This document shows positions 43,368 to 50,987 of a stretch of 64,000 nt of DNA, in pieces. Made by a program: the position numbers and the translations under genes. How positions within the stretch are numbered: the stretch's first letter is position 1; every line of letters begins with the position of its first letter. This DNA comes from a candidate division Hyd24-12 bacterium UBA6080. GTDB lineage: Bacteria; Fermentibacterota; Fermentibacteria; Fermentibacterales; JCC-6. The DNA lies in contig DIXM01000016.1 of the NCBI GenBank assembly GCA_002436025.1, positions 1 to 64,000 on the forward strand, read 5' to 3'. Below the pieces are notes generated by a model that searched no databases, was not told where the DNA came from, and saw nothing but the letters and a program-made list of their open reading frames with translations.

Positions 43368-44254
43368 CAGTGCCTTCTCCTTCTTTTCCGTACGGAGAAG
43401 AACCTTCTGAGGGGAAGGACCAGGTCATCTGCGGTTGAGATGCTCACAAGGTCGAGCCTGGCAGTTCGACAGAGGGTTTCGCGCGCGGCCGAACGGGCCT
43501 GGACCGCCCTGTTGAACTCGTCCTGCCAGCGCCGCGAGCCGGTGTCGGCAACCCTCTCCGTGCCGGTCTCGGGATCGCGGAAGCGTATCCTGCCGACCGG
43601 CGGGACCCTCGTCTCACGGGGGTCGAAAACGTGTATGCCCACAAGGTCGTGCCTCTCCGAGAAGGACCTGAGAAGTTTCCGTGAGTCCTCATCGTAGCGG
43701 AAATCACTTATCAGGAAGACGAGCGCCCTCCTCTTCAAAACCCTGCCCAGGAATGTCAGGGCGCTGTTAACATCAGCCTTTTCCCTGTGATCGGAGGCTT
43801 CGAGCACCGTCTTTATGATGCCCAGGGCGTGGGAGCGACCCTTGTCCGGCGGGATGTAGTCGTGAACTTTGTTGCTGAACGAGAGCAACCCAACCCTGTC
43901 ATTGCTTCTCACGGCGGAAAGGGCCAGCACCGCCGCCGTTTCGGCCACGCGGTCCGCCTTGGTGAGGCTCACCGAACCGAAGTTGAGGCTTCCCGACACA
44001 TCAACGAGAAGAACGACGAGCAGCTCCCTCTCCTCGGCCAGCACACGGACGTGGGGGTGGCTGCTCCTGGCGGTGACGTTCCAGTCAATAAGCCTGGGGT
44101 CGTCACCTTCAGAATAGCGCCGGAATTCACAGAACTCCATGCCCTGCCCCCGGAAGATCGAGCGGTAATCACCACCGATGAGCTGTTCCACCAGCTTTCG
44201 GGTGTGTATCTCGATTCGCCGGACCCGGCGGAAAAGGCTGTGGGTTGCTTCCAT
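43367..44254 (-). CDS. DUF58 domain protein
   Basis: 295 aa. The N-terminal GGDYRSIFRGQGMEFCEFRRYSEGDDPRLIDWNVTARS is the diagnostic DUF58 block, followed by a VWA-like core (VVLLVDVSGSLNFG, RALVFLISDFRYD). DUF58 proteins are encoded beside MoxR and are thought to be its partners. ATG 44254 begins 1 nt after the moxR stop codon; a longer frame upstream overlaps moxR and is rejected. Confidence 0.92.
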   Translation of the reverse strand: MEATHSLFRRVRRIEIHTRKLVEQLIGGDYRSIFRGQGMEFCEFRRYSEGDDPRLIDWNVTARSSHPHVRVLAEERELLVVLLVDVSGSLNFGSVSLTKADRVAETAAVLALSAVRSNDRVGLLSFSNKVHDYIPPDKGRSHALGIIKTVLEASDHREKADVNSALTFLGRVLKRRALVFLISDFRYDEDSRKLLRSFSERHDLVGIHVFDPRETRVPPVGRIRFRDPETGTERVADTGSRRWQDEFNRAVQARSAARETLCRTARLDLVSISTADDLVLPLRRFFSVRKRRRRH

Positions 44255-44255
44255 C

Positions 44256-45254
44256 TTATCTTGTGCCCACGGGCACCTTGTCCAGAATGGTCCTGATGAT
44301 CTGCTCCACCCCCACCTGCTCGGCCTCGGCTTCGAACGAGCGGATGATCCGGTGGCGCAGCACCGCCGGGGCAACCTCCTTGATGAGGTCGGGCGTGACG
44401 AACGCCTGCCCCCCAAGCACGGCAAGGGCACGGGCGCCGGCGATGAGGGCCAGGCTGCCCCTGGGGCTGGCGCCGACGGTGATGAGCGTTTCGAGGTCCT
44501 TCAGTTTTGCCTGTTTGGGGTTGCGGGTGGAATCAACGAGCCTCACTGCGTAATCCAGGGCCTCGGGCTCAACTATGATGCTTTTCACGGTGTTCTGGAT
44601 CTCAATGACATCCTCAGGTGTCAGAACGGGTTCAGCCGGAGGCACCCCGAACCCCCCCATCCTCTGGAGGATAAGCTTCTCCTCTTCGATGGTGGGGTAG
44701 TCGACACGCAGTTTCATGAGGAACCGGTCAACCTGTGCTTCGGGCAGAGGGTAGGTTCCCTCCTGCTCGATGGGGTTCTGCGTGGCCATCACGAAGAAGG
44801 GCCTGGGCAGCGGATGGGTCGTTCCGCCGAAAGTCACCTGGCGCTCCTGCATGGCCTCGAGAAGGGCGCTCTGAACCTTGGCGGGTGCCCTGTTGATCTC
44901 GTCGGCCAGGATGAGCTGGGCGAAGATGGGGCCCTTCCTTTCCACAAAACCGCCCGTGTTCTGCTGATAGATCAGGGTGCCGGTGATGTCAGCCGGCATC
45001 AGGTCGGGTGTGAACTGGATCCTTTGAAAGGTTCCGCTTATGCAGCGGGAGAGGGTGAAGGCAGCAAGCGTCTTCGCAAGCCCCGGAACACCCTCGATCA
45101 GCACGTGGCCGTCGCAGAGGAGCGCGGTGAGCAACCCTGTTCGAAGCTCCTCCTGCCCCACTATCACCCGGGAGAACTCTTCGGTAACCCTGCCGAGCCT
45201 CTCCCCCGCAGCGGCGACCATGCTTTCGATTTCAGCGATGGATCTACTGGACAT
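44256..45254 (-). CDS. moxR: MoxR-family AAA+ ATPase
   Basis: 332 aa chaperone-like AAA+ ATPase. Walker A VLIEGVPGLAKTLAAF (about 60-75), Walker B ILADEINRAPAKVQSALLEAMQERQVTFGG, sensor 1 FVMATQNPIEQEGTYPLPEAQVDRFLMK, and the C-terminal lid. It probably remodels the VWA proteins encoded downstream. ATG 45254 follows GGAGGGG; an ATG 30 nt upstream lacks a Shine-Dalgarno. It overlaps the phosphohexomutase end by 11 nt. Confidence 0.94.
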   Translation of the reverse strand: MSSRSIAEIESMVAAAGERLGRVTEEFSRVIVGQEELRTGLLTALLCDGHVLIEGVPGLAKTLAAFTLSRCISGTFQRIQFTPDLMPADITGTLIYQQNTGGFVERKGPIFAQLILADEINRAPAKVQSALLEAMQERQVTFGGTTHPLPRPFFVMATQNPIEQEGTYPLPEAQVDRFLMKLRVDYPTIEEEKLILQRMGGFGVPPAEPVLTPEDVIEIQNTVKSIIVEPEALDYAVRLVDSTRNPKQAKLKDLETLITVGASPRGSLALIAGARALAVLGGQAFVTPDLIKEVAPAVLRHRIIRSFEAEAEQVGVEQIIRTILDKVPVGTR

Positions 45255-46599
45255 TGCAGCCCCCTCCGGCTTCACGGATGACATTTCTCACATACCGCTC
45301 ATACTCCGCGAGCTGTTCACCGGTTTCAGCCTCGAACCTCATCACGAGCACGGGTTGTGTGTTCGAAGCCCTGACCAGTCCCCAGCCCGAGGGGAAGTTT
45401 ATCCTTATGCCGTCGATGGTGGAATAGTCGGCGCCCCTGGCCTCGAGTATCCGGCAGGCCTCCGAAACTATCGCGAACTTCAAGCTGTCCGGGCAGTCCT
45501 CGCGGATCTCGGGAGTGGTGAAAGTTTCGGGAAGGTGCGCCGTAAGGGAAGACACTGGGCCGGGTGCCCGGCATGCCGTCTCAATGAACCTGAGGGCGGC
45601 GTAGAGGGCGTCGTCATACCCGAAATATCTGTCCCGGAAGAAGATGTGCCCGCTCATCTCACCCGCGAGAAGGGCGTTCCTCTCAGCCATGGCATCCTTG
45701 ATGATGCTGTGGCCGGTGGGGACCATGAGGGGTATGCCCCCAAGTCTCTCCACCTCTTTGAAGAAGGTCCCGGATGCCTTGACCTCGCTAATGACAAGGG
45801 CGCCGGGGTTGTCCGCGAGCACGCCCGCAGCAAGCACGCACAGTATCCTGTCGCCGAATATGACACTGGCGTTCTCGTCCACTATGCCCAGCCTGTCGGC
45901 GTCGCCGTCGAAGGCTATCCCAAGGTCGGCCTTCTCGCGAAGCACCGTTTCACGCAGTGCAGCAAGGTTTTCCATCACTGTGGGGTCGGGGTGATGGTTG
46001 GGGAAGCTGCCGTCAGGCTCGCAGAAAAGGGGAACCACCCTGTGACCAAGCTCCCCCAGTATTGTCAGGGCGGTGTCACCTCCGGTTCCGTTCCCTGCAT
46101 CAACCACGATCTTCAGTGACCTTCCGTGCGCGAACTCGGCCCTGAGCCTGTCAAGGTACTTTTCCCGCACGGAGACGGCCCTGACGTCAAGAACCCCCGG
46201 AGTGAAAGTGCATTTCATCATGCGGCTGCCAAGGGCCGCGAGCTCGTCGCCCCACACACCATGCAGCCCCTTCATTATCTTGAAGCCGTTGTACTCTGGG
46301 GGATTGTGGCTGCCGGTGATCATCACCGTGACCGCCGGGGCAAGCTCGTACGCCGCGAAGTATGTCATTGGTGTGGTCTGGACGCCGAGGTCAAGGACCC
46401 GGCTGCCCGCGGCACACGCTCCCAGTGCCAGATCGAGGAAAAGGGCTTCGCCGGAGGGTCTGCAGTCGCGGCCCACGGCCACGACACCGCCTTCGGCCAG
46501 TTCACCGAGTACGAAACCAAGGTTTCTCACCGTGTCCGGTGTGAGATCCTCCCTCACAAGACCGCGAATGTCGTACTTCCGCACTATCTCAGGGTTCAA
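45244..46599 (-). CDS. manB: Phosphomannomutase/phosphoglucomutase
   Basis: 451 aa of the alpha-D-phosphohexomutase family. Domain 1 has the phosphoserine loop ITGSHNPPEYNGFK; the metal loop is FDGDADRLGIVDE; domain 3 contains EMSGHIFFRDRYFGYDDALYAALR; domain 4 ends FPSGWGLVRASNTQPVLVMRFEA (phosphate clamp). AlgC/ManB-type enzymes supply sugar-1-phosphates for LPS or exopolysaccharide; mannose versus glucose preference cannot be told. TTG 46599 overlaps the kinase-like gene stop as TTGA. Confidence 0.93.
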   Translation of the reverse strand: MNPEIVRKYDIRGLVREDLTPDTVRNLGFVLGELAEGGVVAVGRDCRPSGEALFLDLALGACAAGSRVLDLGVQTTPMTYFAAYELAPAVTVMITGSHNPPEYNGFKIMKGLHGVWGDELAALGSRMMKCTFTPGVLDVRAVSVREKYLDRLRAEFAHGRSLKIVVDAGNGTGGDTALTILGELGHRVVPLFCEPDGSFPNHHPDPTVMENLAALRETVLREKADLGIAFDGDADRLGIVDENASVIFGDRILCVLAAGVLADNPGALVISEVKASGTFFKEVERLGGIPLMVPTGHSIIKDAMAERNALLAGEMSGHIFFRDRYFGYDDALYAALRFIETACRAPGPVSSLTAHLPETFTTPEIREDCPDSLKFAIVSEACRILEARGADYSTIDGIRINFPSGWGLVRASNTQPVLVMRFEAETGEQLAEYERYVRNVIREAGGGCNVQ

Positions 46600-47375
46600 A
46601 GCTCTCCGCCTTCCGCCAGGGGAAGGCTCATGGAGAGCACCCCCCTCTCATGGTCTTCATTCAGCCAGCCTCCGAGCGACGTCACGATGAGCCTGGCCAT
46701 CCCGGTTCCGAGGATGGATTCCTTCACACCGGGGTTCAGGTTGTCGTAGGAGATGGTAAGGCACGCGGCCTTGTCCTCTGCGGTCAGGGTAACGGAGATC
46801 ACCGAGCCCGGGGAGACCCGTCTCAGCGCCTCTCTAAGAAGGTTGTCCAGGGCTTCGGTGAGGCGGGCCACAGAACCCCTTACGCGAATGCCGGGGTCGA
46901 GGCTCACCGCCAGGGAAACGCTGCTCCATCCGGTGTCGTCCATGACTTTCTGGACCGAGTCGATGGCCACCGTGTCCAGCTCCACCACGGGCAGCTCACC
47001 GAGTACAGGGTCTTCGTCGCCCCGGATGGCCATCTCCTCGAACATGCCCAGAATGCTTGTTATGGAGGAGATCTCGCCGGAAAGGTCCGAGAGGCTCGTC
47101 CTGATCTCTTCCGGAAGGTCGGCCCCCTGTGCCCTGAGCTTGTCGGCGGCCTCGGAGGCAGTCTGGAGTGGAAGGGACAGCGCTTCACCCACACGGCTTA
47201 GAAGCCGGGTCTTGAGAAGTTCGAGTGATGCGAGCTCCCGCGCAAGATCTTCGTTTCGCGCGTGAAGCCTTGCTATGGTTTTCCGGGCACTGTCTTCCCG
47301 CCTGTGAAGTGAACCCAGTGCGAAGAGCACAAGGGCCAGGATCAGGGCGGCGATTGTGGTGGGTATTCCGTTCAT
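46596..47375 (-). CDS. Degenerate histidine kinase-like protein
   Basis: 259 aa. One N-terminal transmembrane helix, coiled coil (about 25-60), a dimerisation segment RVGEALSLPLQTASEAADKL aligning with the HisKA H-box but with Glu/Ala where SHELR is expected, and an ATPase-like domain retaining the G2-type GTGMARLIVTSLGGWL while the N-box and D-x-G-x-G motif are lost. It therefore looks like a pseudokinase that may bind a partner rather than signal by phosphorylation. Start ATG 47375. Confidence 0.75.
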   Translation of the reverse strand: MNGIPTTIAALILALVLFALGSLHRREDSARKTIARLHARNEDLARELASLELLKTRLLSRVGEALSLPLQTASEAADKLRAQGADLPEEIRTSLSDLSGEISSITSILGMFEEMAIRGDEDPVLGELPVVELDTVAIDSVQKVMDDTGWSSVSLAVSLDPGIRVRGSVARLTEALDNLLREALRRVSPGSVISVTLTAEDKAACLTISYDNLNPGVKESILGTGMARLIVTSLGGWLNEDHERGVLSMSLPLAEGGEL

Positions 47376-47414
47376 GGGCGCCGGTCCATCCTTGTCATGG
47401 CTGGATTGGGCTCA

Positions 47415-49448
47415 TCACTCCAGTGAGAGCGCCCTGGAAAGCACCGGATCGAGGGCTGCGGCCGCTTCCAGCTCTGCGGCAGCGTGGCTGTCACGGCCGG
47501 TGAAGGAGTAAACCTTTGCAAGGTTCACATGAAACCCCACCATGGACCGGGTATCGCTCCCCGCCAGCGCCATTCCCTTGCGGAAGTGGTCTTCAGCCTC
47601 GTCGTAGCGCTGCATGCTGAAGGCGCACCTTCCCAGCATCTCCCGGGCGCGAAGCCTGAAGCCCGGGTTGGTGAGAACCTTCTCGAACTCGGATACCGAC
47701 TCGCGGAAGAGCCCCATCTCCATGTAGGCTATTCCAAGGTCGAAATGGGTCTTGTAGTCTTCGGCGGGGATGTACGCGTTCACCCCCTCCTTGAACTCCC
47801 TGATCATTCCGGCCAGGAACCCCTTGGAAGAATCTGTCTTGACCCGCTCGATGTCGTCGAGGATCTCGGCCATGTCGGCGAGGTTCCGGTGGTCTTTGTA
47901 GTCGGGGCAGATGCCGGTCATGAGGTTTCTGGCGTCGGTGTAGGCCGGATCGACCTCGAGGGCAGTCTGGAGGGCTGCCATTGCCTCGTAGTTGCTGCCG
48001 TTGAGCAGATACGCCACTGCAAGCCTGTAGAACGCCCTGGCCTGACCGCTGCTGCCAATGGTGTGCCTTATGCGGATCAGCTCCTTGGCTGCCGACAGTG
48101 ACTCGGGGCAGATGTCAAGCACGCCCTCGAGAAGCTCGAACACCATGTAGTCGCGGTCTTCGTTGCGATAAATGTCGGCCGCCTGAAGGTATGCGCTCAC
48201 CGCGCCGTAGAAGTCGCCCACATCGAGGAGGAGGTTGGCCATTTCAACATGACCCAGGGCATCGGCGGGGTTCTTGGCAAGGTTGGCCCTTATGTCGGCT
48301 ACCTGCCTGGAAAGGGCTTCACGGACCTGCCGCACCGACACCAGCCCCATTGCAACAAGAACATCTCCCAGCCTGGCCTCACGCATCTCTGCGTTCTGCT
48401 TTTCGAGTGCCCTCAGAACGTCTCCCGCCTTCAGAAGACCGCTGGCAACGAAATACTCGCCAATGCGCCTGGGGCCTTCAGTGAGAATCCTTTCAAAGGG
48501 TGTCTCCCTGTCCTGGTCGGGGTTGACCCCGATGATCTCGTCAACGACCCTGCGCTCCTGCTCAACCTGCTCGTTGGTGCCGAAGTCCGCCTCGCTGAAA
48601 TCAAGCGACTCGAGAAGGCTCTCCTCGGATTCCGGTTCAGGTACAGGTTCAGGTACAGGTTCGGGTTCTGGTGCAGGTTCAGGTTCAGGTTCAGGTGCAG
48701 GGATGGGCTCGGGTATTGCTTCGGGTCTTGCTCTGGTTTCGGGCACGGGTTCGGGCGTGGGTTCAGGTTTGGGTGCCGGCCTTGCCTTCCTCTGGACGGG
48801 TGCAGTTGTTTTGGAGGGCGCCTTTTCGGCCCTGGAGGCCGCGGCTGATTCCAGGCTGTTCCTGATCTGGTTCTTCCTGAGAGTGGTCAGCATCGCGTGC
48901 ATCTTATCGTGCTGTGGAATGTCCCGCTCGAGGGCAAGCCCCACTGCGTAGTCAAGGAAGGCCTCGTTCTTCTGCTTGTACGCTGTTTTGGCAAGAAGGA
49001 GCACCCATTTGTCCTCTTCGGGGTCGAGGGTGGTCAAAGCCCTCAGAACCTCCCCTACGGTGTCTTCGGTCTTGCCGCCTTCGATGGAGAGAAACTTGAT
49101 GAACTCTTTCCGGGCCTGGTCGGCCTTGTCCTGCGTCTGGTAGCACTTGCCCATGAGGTAGTGCGCCTGGGCTATCTCTTCAGACGCCCGAAGTATCTTC
49201 CGGCACACGGAGAGGGACACCATGTGCAGCCCCTCCCTGTAGTAAAGCTCGGCGCTCGTTAAAAAGTGTGACAGGGCTTCGGATTCCGAATGGGTCTTCA
49301 GAAGGATGTCCCCCACCTTGTTGTGAACGCTTGCATCGGTGGGGTCCGATTCAAGGATGAGGGTGAAAGCCCTCAGGGCGCTGTCGAGCTTGCCCTTCTG
49401 AACAAGATCATGAGCCTTTTTCTTCAGTACTTCCACAGTCTCGTTCAC
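47415..49448 (-). CDS. TPR protein with MshEN-like tandem motif
   Basis: 677 aa. TPR blocks at about 10-200 and 395-670 flank a Pro-Glu spacer (about 222-275) and a small domain (about 325-385) with two copies of the MshEN pattern: RIGEYFVASGLLKAGDVLRA then LEKQ, and RLGDVLVAMGLVSVRQVREA then LSRQ, 7 residues apart. MshEN motifs in GspE/PilB-type ATPases bind cyclic di-GMP. There is no ATPase domain here, so it could be a c-di-GMP-responsive scaffold (inference). It overlaps the hutI stop by 4 nt. Confidence 0.85.
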   Translation of the reverse strand: MNETVEVLKKKAHDLVQKGKLDSALRAFTLILESDPTDASVHNKVGDILLKTHSESEALSHFLTSAELYYREGLHMVSLSVCRKILRASEEIAQAHYLMGKCYQTQDKADQARKEFIKFLSIEGGKTEDTVGEVLRALTTLDPEEDKWVLLLAKTAYKQKNEAFLDYAVGLALERDIPQHDKMHAMLTTLRKNQIRNSLESAAASRAEKAPSKTTAPVQRKARPAPKPEPTPEPVPETRARPEAIPEPIPAPEPEPEPAPEPEPVPEPVPEPESEESLLESLDFSEADFGTNEQVEQERRVVDEIIGVNPDQDRETPFERILTEGPRRIGEYFVASGLLKAGDVLRALEKQNAEMREARLGDVLVAMGLVSVRQVREALSRQVADIRANLAKNPADALGHVEMANLLLDVGDFYGAVSAYLQAADIYRNEDRDYMVFELLEGVLDICPESLSAAKELIRIRHTIGSSGQARAFYRLAVAYLLNGSNYEAMAALQTALEVDPAYTDARNLMTGICPDYKDHRNLADMAEILDDIERVKTDSSKGFLAGMIREFKEGVNAYIPAEDYKTHFDLGIAYMEMGLFRESVSEFEKVLTNPGFRLRAREMLGRCAFSMQRYDEAEDHFRKGMALAGSDTRSMVGFHVNLAKVYSFTGRDSHAAAELEAAAALDPVLSRALSLE
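48632..48785 (-). repeat. Pro-Glu repeat encoding region
   Basis: Six-base CCTGAA/CCAGAA-type repeats encode a (Pro-Glu/Ala-Pro)n linker that should be stiff and extended, keeping the N-terminal TPR block away from the MshEN-like domain. The simple repeat makes length variation likely. Confidence 0.75.
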
Positions 49449-50710
49449 GAGAAACTCTCCCCGGTATTGTGAACCGCCAAGCCGCAGTTTACGGTGCCGA
49501 TGTCCGGCACTGCCATATGGTAGGGAATGCGCCTGTAGTCGTCAAGATTCCACACGATGAAGTCCGAGTCATGGCCCGGAACGAGCGAGCCCTTCCTGTC
49601 CGGCAACCCCAAGGCAGCCGCGCCGTTGGCCGTTGCGGCCACAAGAGCCTCCTCAACGGTGAATCCGCAGGCACAGACGGCAAGGCTCAGCATGAAGGGC
49701 ATTGACTCACAGTAGCAACTCCCCGGATTGAAATCCGATGCCAGGGCAACCGCCGCGCCGGCATCAAGAAGCTTCCTTCCCGGCGGGAAGGGTTTGTTCA
49801 AAAAGAGGGCCGTTCCGGGAAGGAGCGTTGCCACCGTCCGGGATGACGCGAGCCTTCCGATGTTGAGGTCGGACACCGAAAGAAGGTGGTCCGCGCTCAT
49901 GGCCCCCAGGTCGACGGCAATTGCAGCGCCGCCCGTGTCGTGGAACTCGTCGGCGTGTATCCTGACCCTGAAGCCCAGGGCTTTGGCCGCCTCGAGGTGC
50001 CTTCGGCTTTCCTCGGGCGTGAAAACCCCCTTCTCGCAGAAGATGTCAACAAAGTCGGCGAGGTCACCGGCGGCGACTGCAGGAAGCACTTCCGAACCAA
50101 GGAACTCGAGGTAGCTGCCGGGGTTCCCGGCAAACTCGAGTGGAATGGCATGCGCCCCCAGAAAGGTTCGAAGCACCGTCTGGGGAATCGTTTTCCGTAC
50201 GCGTGAGAGTATCCGCAGGCAGCGCAGCTCGGTCTCGAGATCGAGGCCGTAACCGCTCTTGGCCTCCACCGTGGTGGTGCCCAGGGCGAGCATGCGACCA
50301 AGGGCTTCCCGAAGGTTCTTCTCTATGAGCGAATCGGAGGCTTCCCGAGTGGCGCGGACGCTGTTGAGTATGCCCCCGCCAGCAGCGGCTATCTGCTCGT
50401 AGTCGGCCCCCGCGGCACGCATGGCGAACTCGCCGTGGCGTGTCGCCCCGAAAAGCGGATGGGTGTGCGAGTCCACAAAACCCGGCGTCACGACCCTTCC
50501 ACCGGCATCGTGGTATGGAAGGGCAAGAAAATGAGAAGGCAGCCCACTTTGAGGCCCGCTCCAGACGACTTTGCCGTCGGAACAAACCAGGGCCGCATTC
50601 TCAATAAGACCGATCTCTCCCGAGAGGGCGCCCCTTCTGGGACCCGATGGTCCCTTCATTGTAAGAAGCTGCCCTATTCCCCCGAGCAGGTAACCGGCAC
50701 CAGGCTCCAC
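49445..50710 (-). CDS. hutI: Imidazolonepropionase
   Basis: 421-aa amidohydrolase that opens 4-imidazolone-5-propanoate in histidine degradation. Motifs: VTPGFVDSHTHPLFG (HxH metal ligands), TTVEAKSGYGLDLETELR, LRTFLGAHAIPLE, VRIHADEFHDTGG (metal His and substrate-binding residues), ALASDFNPGSCY. No hutH, hutU or hutG is nearby, so if histidine is broken down those genes are elsewhere. GTG 50710 shares one base with the rpmA stop. Confidence 0.94.
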   Translation of the reverse strand: MEPGAGYLLGGIGQLLTMKGPSGPRRGALSGEIGLIENAALVCSDGKVVWSGPQSGLPSHFLALPYHDAGGRVVTPGFVDSHTHPLFGATRHGEFAMRAAGADYEQIAAAGGGILNSVRATREASDSLIEKNLREALGRMLALGTTTVEAKSGYGLDLETELRCLRILSRVRKTIPQTVLRTFLGAHAIPLEFAGNPGSYLEFLGSEVLPAVAAGDLADFVDIFCEKGVFTPEESRRHLEAAKALGFRVRIHADEFHDTGGAAIAVDLGAMSADHLLSVSDLNIGRLASSRTVATLLPGTALFLNKPFPPGRKLLDAGAAVALASDFNPGSCYCESMPFMLSLAVCACGFTVEEALVAATANGAAALGLPDRKGSLVPGHDSDFIVWNLDDYRRIPYHMAVPDIGTVNCGLAVHNTGESFS

Positions 50711-50970
50711 TACGCCCGGATGTCTGGAACCACGGAAGCGACTCTTCTCGCCCCCATCATGTGGAACTTGACCCTGCCCTCGATCTTCGCGAAGAGGGTG
50801 TCGTCATGTCCCTTGCCAACATTCAAGCCGGGGTGGATGGTCGAACCCCTCTGGCGGATGATGATCGTTCCGGCGCTGACCAGGGCGCCGGCCGGAGCCT
50901 TGACCCCCAGCTTTCTTCCAGCGCTGTCACGACCGTTCCTGGAGCTCGAACTGCTTTTCTTGTGTGCCAT
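50710..50970 (-). CDS. rpmA: 50S ribosomal protein L27
   Basis: 86 aa. NGRDSAGRKLGVKAPAGALV, IIIRQRGSTIHPG and NVGKGHDDTLFAKIEGRVKF are diagnostic. L27 reaches the peptidyl-transferase centre. The N-terminus reads MAHKKSSSSSRNGRD, where most bacteria have a Gly/Ser/Lys mix, so it is unusually serine-rich. Its usual partner rplU (L21) is absent; upstream is an M14 peptidase and downstream is hutI. The length is normal. Confidence 0.96.
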   Translation of the reverse strand: MAHKKSSSSSRNGRDSAGRKLGVKAPAGALVSAGTIIIRQRGSTIHPGLNVGKGHDDTLFAKIEGRVKFHMMGARRVASVVPDIRA

Positions 50971-50987
50971 GAGAGTTGCCTTTCAGC

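Noticed and set aside
48249..48951. Plus-strand Phe/Gly/Arg-rich frames
   Set aside because: They are complements of the Pro-Glu repeat and TPR coding sequence on the minus strand.
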